Assembly: GCA_011634665.1 (NCBI GenBank)
Contig: WAEK01000015.1
Location: forward strand, 1,162,501 to 1,226,500
DNA: 64,000 bases
Direction of reading: 5' to 3'
Source: Mortierella sp. BCC40632
Taxonomy: Eukaryota > Mortierellomycota > Mortierellomycetes > Mortierellales > Mortierellaceae
The number at the start of each line of letters is the position of its first letter. Positions within the stretch are counted from its first letter, which is position 1. Shown here piece by piece: positions 22,669-35,799 of this stretch. The notes beneath the pieces were generated by a model that was given only the letters and a program-made list of their open reading frames with translations, was not told the origin of the DNA and did not search any database. Both the position numbers and the translations under genes were made by a program.

Positions 22669-24537
22669 ATGTCGTCCATGCGACATTTGCTCGACCTCTG
22701 CAAGCGGCGAGGTTTCCTCTTCCAGTCTGCCGAGATTCACGGTGGTCTAAGAGGCGCGTATGACTATGGCCCCCTCGGTGTGGAGCTGAAGCGGAACCTT
22801 TCACAGGAATGGTGGAACTCGGTCGTATACCAACGCTCGGACGTGGTCGGAATCGACACTGCCATTATCACTCCTCCTGCGGTCCTCAAGACTTCGGGAC
22901 ACGTCGACCAGTTCACGGATGAGATGGTGGACTCGAAACTGACCAAGGAACGGTTCAGACCCGATAAGGCGCCACCTCTGAGACTGGATGATCGGATGCG
23001 GATCCCGATCTCGGCTCCAGACAAAGCAACGGCCAAGATCTGGGAGAATGAAATCAAGTCTCAATTTGCAAAGGGTGCTCAGATCACGCGGAATGGCAAG
23101 GAAATTCATCTCCAAGTCGACCGAATGGAAGCAGACAAAATTGTACTCAAGAGCGATGACAAAACACTGGGCGCAGAGTCCTCCTCTTCCTCCTCGCTCC
23201 ATATTCCTTATCGTGGATACGTTGACCCAAACACCAATTCGCCTTTCCTTACAGAGTCGCGTCCATTCAACCTAATGTTCAAGACTTATCTCGACCCCAT
23301 TGATCCTGTCGACAAGATTATCACCACCACCATTGAAGCCCAGTCACTGTCGTCTTCTTCATCTTCGTCAACAGATCTCACACAGACGCGTCAATTAGTC
23401 GACAAAACTCTCTATCCATCCCTGACCTATCTTCGTCCCGAGACCGCCCAAGGAGTCTTTATCAATTATGCAACCGTTCAGCGGTCTCACCCACATTTAC
23501 GAATCCCATTTGGTATTGCGCAAATCGGAAAGTCATTCCGAAACGAGATCCGACTGGAGCACGCCATCTTCCGAACCCCCGAGTTTGAGCAGATGGAGCT
23601 CGAGTACTTTGTGGCACCATGGCAGGCACAGGATCAGTTCCGGAATTGGCGCGAGCAACGCATGGGTTGGTGGTGGTACTATGCACGTAACAAGGATCGA
23701 TTCCGGGAACGCCCTCATGCACAGGACGAGTTGGCTCATTATTCAAGTGGATGTGTTGATGTCGAATATCTGTTCCCCTGGGGATGGGGTGAAGTAGAAG
23801 GCATTGCCAACCGTGGAGATTTTGATCTTGGTAAGCACTCTGAGGCGACAGGAATCAAACTTCAATACACAGATGCAACCCTGATGCAGGAACGACAACA
23901 AAGGGAAAAGTTGAGTGGAAAGAAAGAGACAGACAACCTGGACCGAGAGCGGTTTACACCCCATGTGGTCGAGTCTTCTTGTGGATTGAACCGAGCTATG
24001 CTGGCATTGATGTTGGACGCTATGGATGTGGTAGATGAAAGCGGAAAGAGTGTAGCACTTGAGCCAGAGAATGCTATTGAGGATGGCAACAACAACAACA
24101 GCATCAGTGCACCAACAAGCGTACCCAAGGGACAGAGGACTATCATGAGGTTGCACCCTCGTCTGGCGCCTGTGAAGGTCGCTATTCTGCCACTGATCTC
24201 GAACCATGAAGGCCTGGCCAAGGTCTGTAATGAGATCGGGTCAGAACTCCGCCAGGAACTGGAGGTAAATGTTTCGGTGGAGATGCAAAGTACAACGATC
24301 GGCCGGCGGTATTACCGAATGGACGAGATTGGTACCCCCTGGTGCGTGACTGTCGACTATGATACGTTAGAGAATGGCTCGGTAACAATTCGTGATAGAG
24401 ACACAGCAGAGCAGCGACGTATCCATATGGACGAAGTGCTTGAGATTGTCCGAGACGGACTAAGACTATATCCCAAGAAGGGTTCCTTTCTCAAGTGGGT
24501 TAAAGACTGGGAAGGAGCACAAAAACCGGCCAACTAA
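22669..24537 (+). CDS. glyQS: Bacterial-type glycyl-tRNA synthetase (alpha2, class II)
   Basis: Single exon, 622 aa. It charges tRNA-Gly. It begins exactly like bacterial homodimeric GlyRS: LLDLCKRRGFLFQSAEIHGG followed by LRGAYDYGPLGVELKRNL. Further marks are TSGHVDQFTDEMVDSK, YLRPETAQGVFINY, motif 2 IGKSFRNEIRLEHAIFRTPE followed by FEQMELEYF, EGIANRGDFDLGKHSE, and SCGLNRAMLAL (motif 3). The anticodon-binding domain has APVKVAILPLISNHEG, IGRRYYRMDEIGTPWCVTVD and VTIRDRDT. The eukaryotic cytosolic form reads differently (YDYGPPGC, no CKRRG start). Fungal-style Ser and Asn runs interrupt it at residues ~171-178, ~225-233 and ~480. There is no clear mitochondrial presequence; an in-frame stop lies at 22660-22662 unless a spliced upstream exon exists. 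Site of action (mitochondrion or cytosol) is open. Confidence 0.95.
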   Translation: MSSMRHLLDLCKRRGFLFQSAEIHGGLRGAYDYGPLGVELKRNLSQEWWNSVVYQRSDVVGIDTAIITPPAVLKTSGHVDQFTDEMVDSKLTKERFRPDKAPPLRLDDRMRIPISAPDKATAKIWENEIKSQFAKGAQITRNGKEIHLQVDRMEADKIVLKSDDKTLGAESSSSSSLHIPYRGYVDPNTNSPFLTESRPFNLMFKTYLDPIDPVDKIITTTIEAQSLSSSSSSSTDLTQTRQLVDKTLYPSLTYLRPETAQGVFINYATVQRSHPHLRIPFGIAQIGKSFRNEIRLEHAIFRTPEFEQMELEYFVAPWQAQDQFRNWREQRMGWWWYYARNKDRFRERPHAQDELAHYSSGCVDVEYLFPWGWGEVEGIANRGDFDLGKHSEATGIKLQYTDATLMQERQQREKLSGKKETDNLDRERFTPHVVESSCGLNRAMLALMLDAMDVVDESGKSVALEPENAIEDGNNNNSISAPTSVPKGQRTIMRLHPRLAPVKVAILPLISNHEGLAKVCNEIGSELRQELEVNVSVEMQSTTIGRRYYRMDEIGTPWCVTVDYDTLENGSVTIRDRDTAEQRRIHMDEVLEIVRDGLRLYPKKGSFLKWVKDWEGAQKPAN

Positions 24538-25643
<1,106 letters not shown>

Positions 25644-26948
25644 ATGATCCTTCCGAACATGATTCCCTCGGCAACAGCGTCCACCAACACATTGAGGAGG
25701 AATAGCTTCTCTCTAGACACCGCCGACAATGGAAACACCTCTCACGGAGCCGCGGTTGCTGCTGCCACCGTCACCGCCGCTACAGAGACCACTGCTGCCG
25801 CGGTGTCAGTCCAGAAGAAGTTTGCTGGCGTACAGTTTTCTTGGGTCCACTTTCTGGCTGGAGGGTAAGCTTTCTTTACAACCCCTATGCAACTTGAATC
25901 GTCCTTTTTTGTATATTTTTCTTTTCTTTTCTTTTTTTTCTCAGCTCCGTTCTGAAGTTTGTTTACTAACCGCGGATCGACTGTTTTTTCCCCTTTACTT
26001 GCTACCCTTTTTGATAGAACGGGAGGCATGGCTGGCGCCCTGGTGACTTCTCCTTTGGATGTGATCAAGACTCGACTTCAGGTAAGTAGCAAACGTGGAT
26101 GGATCGAAACTTGGGAAGAATCCACTTTGACATCATGCAGGGAAAAGAGGAAGAAAAAGCAGCAACAATAACAACAAGAAAGGAGTTTCCACGGAGTGGG
26201 ATGGCTCTGGCATGTCTCCTAAAACCTCGCTGATTATTCTGACTGACACTCCCTTTGAACCTCCCTTTTTTTTGGACTGCAACCCCCCCCCCCCTTCCTC
26301 TTCCCCCTTCCCCTTCGACCTTACTGCTGGGCTCAACCACCCTCTAGTCCACCATGTACCAAACCTCAAAAAATGCTGTTGTCAGTCTGCCTAGGACTGG
26401 GCTTGCTTCAGTTCTCGGCCATGTCAAGGACACTTGCCTTTTGTTAGGGTAGGTCACTCTTTTCTAGGATGTTCTTGTGTCAGTGATGGTGACCGGTAGG
26501 CCAGTGTTCTCGAGACTGATAACTTTTTCTCACTGTCCCGTGACAACACGTAGTCATATCTATTCCAAGGAAGGCCCTCGAGCACTCTACAAAGGACTTG
26601 GACCTAATCTAGTGGGTGTAATCCCTGCAAGGTAATGAGTCAGACTTGGATGGGATCTCGCACCCTCCCTCTCCCCCCTTTTCACCATTTCCTTCTTCTC
26701 TGGATGAGTTTTATTCTACTGGACGACTGCTGACACTATGGGTCTATGTACTCCTTCATTTCATAATCAACAATAGGGCTATCAACTTTGCAGCATATGG
26801 AAACGGCAAAAAGTTTTACGCAGAGTTGAACAATGGCAAAGAGTCAACCATCGTCCATCTTTCTGCCGCGGCAACAGCAGGTATGACTTGTTGGAGACCA
26901 AGCGCTTCATCTCGATGACTCCAACAGCTAGCAATCTTAAGAACATAC

Positions 26949-26982
<34 letters not shown>

Positions 26983-27581
26983 GGCGTCCTTGTGATCTCT
27001 CTGGGAACTTAGGTGTCGTAACGGCCACAATGACAAACCCCATCTGGTTGGTCAAGACAAGGATGCAGCTCCAGATTGAAGGCGTGCGCCAGTACAAGAA
27101 CAGTGTCGATTGTATTTACCAGATTCTGAAGAACGAAGGCATCCGTGGAATGTACAGGGGTCTGAGCGCCTCATATCTAGGAGTCGCTGAAGGAACGATT
27201 CAGTGGGTGATCTATGAACAACTCAAGAATTCACTTGCTAAACGACGCGAGCTGAGGACTGATCTTAATAACAACGCCATGAAAGTTGGAGGCAAAAACG
27301 TTGAAGAATGGGCCGAGTTCCTCGGAGCCGCTGGAGCAGCCAAGTTCATTGCTTCGGCCATCACATACCCACATGAGGTGCTCCGGACACGGTTGCGACA
27401 GGTACCTGTAGGCAACGAACTCCCCAAGTATACAGGATTGGCTCAGACGTTCAAGCTGATTTTGAAGGAAGAAGGTGTCGCTGCTCTTTATGGAGGTTTG
27501 ACAGCCCATATGATGCGTGTTGTTCCTAATGCGGCGATCATGTTCTTCTGCTACGAGGCGATTATGCATCACTTTGGATGA
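25644..27581 (+). CDS. RIM2: Mitochondrial pyrimidine-nucleotide carrier (Rim2 / SLC25A33-36 type)
   Basis: Six exons (25644-25864, 26018-26081, 26348-26448, 26554-26631, 26777-26880, 27013-27581) join in phase to 378 aa. It exchanges pyrimidine (deoxy)nucleoside triphosphates across the inner mitochondrial membrane; the subfamily assignment rests on homology. Three carrier repeats are visible: [10 protein letters not shown] in the first, [13 protein letters not shown] in the second and [12 protein letters not shown] in the third. Each is followed by a G-hx3-Y/F-x-G-L box ([53 protein letters not shown]). [15 protein letters not shown] is typical of SLC25A33/36. The first 60 residues are Ala/Thr-rich and predicted disordered. 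Confidence 0.93.
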
Positions 27582-27907
27582 ACCAGGGTATCAACGAGGA
27601 TAACAGATGGATGAAAGAGATAGGGGAAAGAGAAGGAACAGTTCTTGTCCTGGCCACATTTTTAGTCGCTCCGTATTTTTTTTTTGCATTCCATCCACCA
27701 TGTACAACAGCAATATCATTTCCATTACCATTAGTCAAAGTCGCACACCTCCATAGCTCTCCATCCCATAATTCAGAAAGAAAGAAAAAAAAAAAAGAAA
27801 TATATACGAAGTTTGATGGCACCGAGCGAGCCCAAGAGTCCAGAACGCGAACAGTGCTTGACCAGGGGATTGAATTTAGGGGAGCGAGAAGTGCTCTCAA
27901 GGCCGGG

Positions 27908-27985
<78 letters not shown>

Positions 27986-28238
27986 GGTCTGTGACACACC
28001 ACAACGGGTGGAACCATTGGGCGGTGCTCACACTTTTATTTTTTTTGTATCTCTTTTTTTCCCTTTCTCTCTTTCTCTCTTTCTCTCTTTCTCTTTTTCT
28101 TGTTCTCTTTCAGCCGCCATCTCTTTCTTCTCTTTCCCACTAGCCCCTTTCCCTTCTCACTCCTTCCACGCCGCACTAACTAACGCTGGCTCGGGTTGGC
28201 GTGGACACGATCTCAATCCTGGATAGCTTGTCACTTGC
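27582..28238. other. Intergenic region
   Basis: 3' flank of the carrier, a 70-bp GA microsatellite and a pyrimidine-rich leader (28030-28150) before the next start. No gene is seen. Confidence 0.6.
27913..27982. repeat. (GA)n microsatellite
   Basis: About 35 uninterrupted GA units between the carrier and the LRR-like gene. Confidence 0.95.
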
Positions 28239-31200
28239 ATGGACGCTGCCGAGTATCAATCCTTCCGCTTCGGCACCGATCTCCACAGCCCTGTCATCCT
28301 CATCGAGGTCGTGGTCGATGTCGAGACAGGTCTGAAAGTCGTCTTTTGGGAGGACATCGAGTTTCACTTCCCGGGCGTGCGCCATGTCCGCTACGGTAAC
28401 ATTGCCATCTCCTTTGCCAGGGATACAAAACATGCTCGGTAGGTAGACAAGGCAAGATTATTTTTTTTTTGCCCACAAGTTCACTCATGGATCTGTAGAA
28501 CGAACGACTCCGTTGTGTTGGCTGTACCTGGATTTCACTCTCACACCCAAAGACTCTTTTTCCTTTTCTTTCTTTTCTGTGACGTCTTAAAGCATTGAGC
28601 CTCTTTGTATCAAGTACCATCCCGATATTGTCCTCGATGTCATTGTTGGAGCTAGCGAGCAAACTTCAAACCAATTGAATGCACTTTCATCTCCTGCGGG
28701 GCATACTCTTTCACCCTCTTACTCACCTGTCCCGACAGCCCCGCGGGGCCTCAGTATTTTGACTCGACACAATGTCAGCACGGTGTCCTTTAATTCGTCC
28801 ACTCCAACCACGCCCACAGTTCAAGCACTAGAGCAGGAGAGCGAACAAGGCTCACCCGCAACCGCAGCGGTGTCTTTGGACCAGTCAGTCAACAATCTTT
28901 CAATTGCATGCCCCTCAGAGGACTCGACGGATAATGCGCAAGACTCTGACTCGCAGCAAAGTGCCTCATTATTGAAAGCACCGCCCGTCCCTCCCAGGCC
29001 ACAAGCTCTGACAGGATCGACTTTTACTTGCATTGATTTATACGAGCTTCCATCTGACTTGGGGCTAGCCCCAATGCCCTCGCCAATGTCATCGTTGCTG
29101 CATGACCAACAGGAGGTGCAGGCAGTCCCATTGGAACAGGAAAGGAGCCAGGAGCCAATTCAAATACCACAACAGCTGCAGGAGCAACATGTACCTCATT
29201 GGGTTCAGTCCTCGCTCCAGGCCTCGTCCAAACTTTTTCACAACTTTGAGCTGTCACTTCGGACGGGTCAATTGCAACAAGCCGAGACAATCCAACAAGA
29301 GATCCGGAGCCATTTTGGGATTCTACAACAAGAGATGCTCAAGAACCAGACTCTCTCACAACAAATGATCGAGCTTCAGACGGCTGCCCAAAAAATGCAG
29401 ACTCGTATGCTAGAGATGCAACAACAGGCACTTGATCGTCTTGCTTTGATCCAAAGTCGAGTCCAGGCAGTCTTGACCCAAACCTATGAATTGCACGAAT
29501 ACCCAATCCCTCGACTGTTTATCGTATTGCCCGTCAGTGGCGATGTCTCGAGAAGAGATAACTTTCTAGCACCATTTGTCTCCAAGTTCCGGCTCTACTT
29601 TTTATGTGAATGTGGAGAGCATACACAGTCCTCTCTACAACATCAACATTCTTCTCTGACCAAGACTCATCAGAAACAGAGTGCCAGTCTTGGCAATGGT
29701 CACTCGGCAGGAATCGATTCCGGCCTTGGTCATCATCATCATCACCATCATCATACTCATACTCAGAGTCTGGGAGGTACATCTACCAAAAAGGGTCCTA
29801 ATATTTCAATGCCTCACCATATCCATCTCGCCAAACATGAGGGCTATGATCTAGACCGACCCAGTGAATTCTTTCAAATGTACGGCGGACATATCCTGAC
29901 ACTCCTTCAGATGCTCAAATATGGTGTCTTGGTCGCGGGTATTGTCATTCCACCTTTGGCTCAGTTCAGGATCACGGATTCAATTGAACGAGTTCAGTCA
30001 GGGATGCGACTTGTCGAGTCGGCATTAGAGCCCAAGGTCGATTATGCGATCGAGTATCTGAGTAGTCTTGCCAGTGGCAAGAACAGTATCGATCCTCAAA
30101 ACAACACCCCCGGAAATCGAGGTTCGATCTGGAAACGCAAGAGTGGCAGTCAAACTCAACCAAGAACAGATGCTGGCCCAGATGGTTCACAGGAGCCGGT
30201 ACATGAATTGGAGGCGCTTGAAGGAGCTGATCTTCGTCAATTGAGTTCGTTCTTAAAGGTCAAGGATGAGAGCAAGGTGCTTGGAAACCTTTACAGGGTT
30301 GTCACGAAAGAGGGTCATGTCAAGTGGGTGTGTCTTGACCATTATCGAGCTAACTATCGCGACTCTGCCATCAAACAATTTCGAGAGGTGGTTTATCTCA
30401 ACAATGGGTCTTTTGACGAAACAACAGGAAAAGTTCGGATTCGACTCTCTTCCAGTATGGTCGCTCGACAGTTTTACGAGGCTCTGGAGCAGGCCAGGTT
30501 TATCCAGGAACTCATGCTCATGCTTGATTGGGACACTACCTTTGAAGATTTGAGGGCTTTGCGGGATACCATGATGCGATCCAACGTGGTCAGTCTAAAA
30601 TTAGACCTCTGTGGAAAGCTCGGACCATCACGCGATATCTTGAATAGAGGTCGACGATACGATCCCATTATCCAAATGCTTGGAGATACCAAGTTGCATT
30701 CGTTTTCGCTCGAGCATTGCGAAGGATTCTGGAGTCGGATCAGCAAACCTTCGTCCCCCTCCTCTTTCTCATCATTATCGTCATCATCATCATCATCTGG
30801 TCTGGCAGTCTCATCCCCTAACTCGCCCACTTCATCGGCAATGGGCATGTTTCCAGGGTTTGGCGGCACTGTCTATCACTTGCGGACCTTATCAATCCTT
30901 GGTCAGATGGAGAATTGGAAAACAGAGCAGAACCGACTCGAAGAGGTTTTACGCCATAGTCCTCGACTCGTTCAACTTCGTTTGCAGTGTACAGACATTG
31001 ACGAGACCTTTGAGCTGGTCAAACGAGCGACAAGAAACTTTCGAACACTTCAAACCCTCTATCTCTCGGCGCTTCATACACATACCCAAGAGCATGCCGA
31101 TGTGTTTATATCTCAACCAAGTGGAGAGATTGAATCTATTGTTGTCGCAACCAACCGGAGACCCTATTTCCGACTCGCACATTCAGGTCTAGTTCGACGC

Positions 31201-32550
31201 CTGACGGTCTACAATACCATTAATCTCAGAACAGAAGGTCCACTGTTATGCTCGCTTATAGAAAAGAACTCGTTCATGGAAGAGTTTGGAGCACGCTGTC
31301 TCACTAGCGAGTTGCCAAACCTATTCAGATTGATTCATGATGCTCAAAAGAGTCATCCAACCTTGGAAATGTTTGAGATCCAAGATGAAAAGAGTCGGCA
31401 CCGCATCATTTGGAAGCATGTCCAGGATCGAGAGACAGGAAAGCGTCATGAGTGGATCCGACTAGAGCTATTTAGTTTTTACTCGGAGGGTCGAGCAGAT
31501 ATCCTTCGAGTCTTTGGATCATACCTTCGAAAATTCCCGCCTGGAATTGATATCAAACCTGGGATGATGGCTGGACTGGAGGAGGCCATCCGATTGAGAG
31601 GATCTATCCTGGAGAGCATGTACATCGATGTGACTTTGATGCAAGAGGCATGTCTGGAGAAACTTGTAGAGATTCTTCATCAGTCTCCCAATTTTAAGAG
31701 ATTAACTGTGGTTGTCTCGACCGCACTTAATCCCACCATGGAACGTGCTGAGCGCCCCGATCGACTGGAGTTACTGCAAAGCAGTTTGAGCCGTAGTAGT
31801 AGTGTTCGAAAGGCTCCCGCACCAGTCCATAATCTGAAGGCTGCAGCGAAGTTTATCATGAGGGCGAGTCGGTTCATCACCAAACTCCAGATCCATGTCC
31901 TTGGATTGGAACAATTCCTTTCCGATCTCTCGGCGGAAGCCTCCTTGTCTACCAATGCACTCGTGGCGACCACTACTGGATCTGGACTTTTATCTTTGGG
32001 ATCACAACCTCCATCCATGGTCACGATTGGTGAGGCGACGTTTCCTGTGGCAGCCCCTGCTTTGCCAAGTATGCCTCAATTAGAAGAGCTTGATATTCGA
32101 CCCGAGTCAAGTGTACAAGGTCAACAGCCGACGCAATGCCTACCAGGTGCTCGTCAGGTTCAATGGCTCCAGATTCCACTTTCTTCACCTCGACTCCGCA
32201 CTGTCTCGATTGCATATATGGATATCCTAAAGGATGGATGGACTATGATTCTCCAGACTTTGAGATTTGATCAGGCGCTCCAATCGCTCTCATTCGAAGG
32301 CACCAACTTGTCGGATGTACAGGCTCGCCACCTGGTAGATCGACTCTCGACTACAGCTTCTCAGGTAGTCAATTCAACGGTGAGACCGACATTAGAGACG
32401 CTCGAAGGAAAAGAGAAGGATCAAGGGGCTGGCGGTTTGATGTTGAAACGACTGTTGATCAAGGATTCACTGATCACGAAGCCAGTTCTTGGGACTTTGG
32501 AAATCAGGGTGGTTGAGGCGGTGCCTAGTTGTCGGGTAGTACTTTCCTAA
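28239..32550 (+). CDS. Large LRR/RNI-like protein with lineage-specific N-terminal half
   Basis: Two exons (28239-28438, 28593-32550) join in phase to 1385 aa. The first ~80 residues form a compact domain (FRFGTDLHSPVILIEVVVDV; VVFWEDIEFHFPGVRHVRYG; IEPLCIKYHPDIVLDVIVGA). A Ser/Thr/Pro-rich linker follows, then a Gln-rich coiled coil (~residues 280-350, QQEMLKNQTLSQQMIELQTA). Next is a hydrophobic globular block beginning RLFIVLPVSG and containing FRLYFLCECGEH, a His-rich loop (HHHHHHHH), and YGGHILTLLQMLKYGVLVAG. The C-terminal ~700 residues contain irregular leucine-rich units (VVSLKLDLCGKLG, LRTLSILGQMENW, LVQLRLQCTDIDE). The layout suggests a regulatory/sensor part fused to an LRR solenoid, as in expanded Mortierella-type protein families; that affiliation is from memory of protein style. 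No enzyme motif or P-loop was seen. Confidence 0.75.
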
Positions 32551-33735
32551 TTTATCTCCTTCTCACCCGCAAAACAAACAAACATACAAACAAACAAAAA
32601 AACATCAGAATAGTTAGCAATCCAATCTTTCATTCATACTCTATATATTCTATAATCTATACTTGACATTTTTCGCATATAGACACTATCATTTCCTTCG
32701 CAATATATTTTTGTATAAGCAAAAAGTGAATGTTCAAAGTGACAAGGGATAATGAGAGGAAGATTAGTATCGGATCTGACCATGTTAGGAAAACCATCCT
32801 CCTCCTCCTCCCACGTAATCCCCCAAGAGCGCGTGCAATGGAGTGACATAAATCTAGTGTGTAGCTTGAATTTCCCTGCTCTCTTATCTCTCTTCTCTAT
32901 ATCGAGTTGAGCCGATTTGTAATTACTCCTTTGGGGATCGAAGATGAGGGTAGATCTTGAAGGATCGGGTCCAAGTAAGAGTGCTTAGTGTGTTGTTCAG
33001 GAAAGATTCCTAAAAAGAGCTCCATTGCAACATGAGCTCCACTGCAACACGAGCTCCATTGTAACATGAACCACTGACTCTGCACTGCAACTCCTTGAAT
33101 AGGGGAGCTGATTTCCGGGAATTCGAAAAACGTGAGAACAAGTCTCTTTTGTAATTGGGCTATTGGCTGTTCAGGTCTTTGTTTGTTGCTTAACGATTTT
33201 CTTTTGTATGGAGAGGCTGATGATGGCTGTGGCATTACAGCCATTTGTTTCCAGACAACAGCAAGAGCAACGGTTTGGGCTGTTGGAATGTATTACGTGG
33301 GAAAAGGAGAGAGTTTTAAGGCGCTTTGTCCTACCTTTGAAAATATGTGTCCTCGAGGGCTACCCTTCCTCCCTCCCTCTCCCCTCCACATACATCACAA
33401 AAAAGGTTTACAATGTTTGATGGACCAATCTTTGCCAAAACCAGATCCAGCTTGGAAAAAAAGAACCGTACAATCTCTTTTTGTTGGTTCTTTGTATGAC
33501 ATTGAAAGGATGTGGTTAGTCCAAAGAATTCAAGATGGATTTGGCGCATGTCGAGTCATCCTCATAGCAAGAGTTTTTTTTTAAAGCCTACATAAGGAAC
33601 TCGGTGCCCCCCAGATTTGCCGACTTTGCATCACAAATCACAGAAAAAAAGAAGATCTTAAACCACCCTTTCATACATCCTCCCTTACTCCTCTGTACTT
33701 ACCAAAAGAACACCCCCCGTCTCCTACCCTAGCAA
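32551..33735. other. Intergenic region with short tandem repeat
   Basis: Holds a CAAA-rich 3' flank (32570-32600), a triplicated 17-bp unit at 33017-33067 and AT-rich sequence. A 150-codon plus-strand frame (33132-33584) has no recognisable similarity and is not called. Confidence 0.55.
33017..33067. repeat. Three tandem copies of a 17-bp unit
   Basis: The unit GAGCTCCATTGCAACAT is repeated three times with one or two changes per copy (33017, 33034, 33051). Confidence 0.85.
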
Positions 33736-34500
33736 ATGACTGTGGAAAACCAGGACTCGAGATCCCAGAGGATCAACATTGGGGATGGATTCGTCATGCG
33801 CTGGTCCACTAGTGCAGATGCTCAGAATGTGGCAGACTGCATTGGAGAGGCTTTTCGAGTATGACATTCTTCATAAGAGAAGAGGATAGATATTCTATTG
33901 GGAAAAAAACTTTAACCGCATTAACCTCAATTTTCTATTGACGCGTATTCCTAACTACAACTAGTGGGTAGCCTTTGGACCCGAGCCCGAAGAAGACGAG
34001 TATCCTGGACCGAATGCGATCATGTCAGCAGGAGCTGTAAGTTCTCTCTCTGTCTCATTTTCTCTTAATTTTTTTTTCCGAGGCTCACCCCGAACTCTAC
34101 CCCTAACCTTTCATCTACAATACCGCCACTACTACTCTCTGCAATAGAAACGACTCCTCCGAGGAAATAGTCAAGTAATGAGCGAATATGACTATGCCCT
34201 TGTCGAAAACACGCTTGCCAAGCCTGGTCAAAATCCAATCGTTGCTTGTGTTGCCCTTCAATATTCACCTGGTTATTACGGCAAAACTTGTCTTCAATTT
34301 GGCAAACCCGAAATCATCGGAACTCATCCAGGTAAAAATTTCACACGCACACACACACAAAGAAAAAAAAATATATCCAAGTCCAAATGATCCACAACTA
34401 GAAGGGTATGCAGAAAAAAAAAAAAAAAAGGGGGTGTTTGGTGGCGATGCAGTTGTTGAGTATCTACTCATCTTTATCCTACACGCACTATGCATGTATC

Positions 34501-34532
<32 letters not shown>

Positions 34533-35799
34533 AGATTTCCGTGGCAGAGGCTTTGTGGGCCGCTTGATACTCGAGATGATCCATCCTGCGTCCGACGGTC
34601 GTGGAGATCTCATCCAAATGATTCCCGGTATCCCATACTTTTATCGCAAGTTTGGATACGAGCAAGCTCTGGGACATCAACCCGATTTCAAGTGCCTCGA
34701 TTTTTCAAAACTCATCCCAAAATCAGAAGAAGGAACAGAAGACCCTGTGTACCTTCGACTCCCAACCTTGGACGACATCCCCTACCTTATCGAGATGAGT
34801 ACTCCAGAGAAATGCTTTATCCAAAATGGTGTTGGCATGTTTTACGACCAAGGTTACTGGCAATATACCATCAATGATGTGTTCGAGACGGCCGAGTCAG
34901 AACTGGATCTTAGCAGAGTCACGGGGATCATTGTCGATACCAAAACAAATCAAGATATTGGGATCGTCATGGCCATGGTCTTTGAACCTCGTGTTTACTT
35001 GAAACTCTTTACGTTGGAGAGTGGTCGATCCTACAGAGATGCCCTCTTTCCAGTCTTGAGGCAATTGATCGAGCTGGCAGAGGCGCCTTTACCCGACGAA
35101 TTCATTCAGCGATTCCAGGAACTTCAGGTCACTCCAAAGAAAGACGAACAAGTCGACGAATCAGTAATAGTTGAAAATGAACTAACGGACAAGGACCAGT
35201 CAGGGGAAGGAGTCAAGGCCAAAGGAACAGAGACTCCCAAAAAGATCCAGGAACTGATTCATTCACTCCAACCCAGTCATCCTGTTCATCAACTCTTGGC
35301 CTCATCATTCCAATACGAACCAGAGAATGACCGGTTCTTCACACGGATCAATTCATACCCTGCATTTCTTCTCAAGATTGCCCCAACACTTGAAGATCGT
35401 TTAGCCAAGTCAGGTCTAGCAGGGATCGATGTCACATGGAATATCGATTTTTACAGCAAGACGATCGGATGTACTGGACGAGGACTTGAGATTGTGTTTG
35501 AAAAGGGCAAAATTGTCTTGGCTCAGGACTGGGTCCCACCTTTGCCCGAGGTCACTATGCGAAAAGCCAAAGCAAGGATTGCACAAGCCAAGGCGGAAGG
35601 TCGTCCCGATAAGAAACCTCTTGTCTTCACAGCCGGGTTTGCACCCCTGACGTTCACACGTTTGGTGGTGGGGGATCTAAGCATCGATGAAATGTTGCAT
35701 CTCTACACGGATTGTAAAGTGGGGAGTAAAGAAGCCAAGATGATGCTTCAGGTGTTGTTTCCCAAATCTGTGTTCGACTTTGACGTTTTCTGGTGGTAG
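33736..35799 (+). CDS. GNAT-family acetyltransferase-like protein, copy A
   Basis: Four exons (33736-33858, 33965-34036, 34148-34331, 34535-35799) join in phase to 547 aa. The N-terminal ~200 residues fit a GNAT fold: GDGFVMRWSTSADAQNVADC, SQVMSEYDYALVENTLAKPG, FRGRGFVGRLILEMIHPASD (acetyl-CoA-site helix region) and GIPYFYRKFGYEQAL. A second GNAT-like unit follows (LRLPTLDDIPYLIEMSTPEK). The C-terminal part resembles the sterol-carrier-like tail of large bacterial GNATs such as Eis (TRINSYPAFLLKIAPTLEDR; FTRLVVGDLSIDEMLHLYTD). An acidic Lys/Glu linker lies at ~370-420. The substrate is unknown. Its neighbour at 36443 is a paralogue with the same intron phases, so the pair arose by tandem duplication. 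The N-terminal motif wording is assigned by pattern, not search. Confidence 0.85.

Noticed and set aside
33132..33584. 150-codon plus-strand frame between the LRR-like and GNAT genes
   Set aside because: Composition is unlike neighbours, no conserved motif, and an opposite-strand frame of similar length overlaps.
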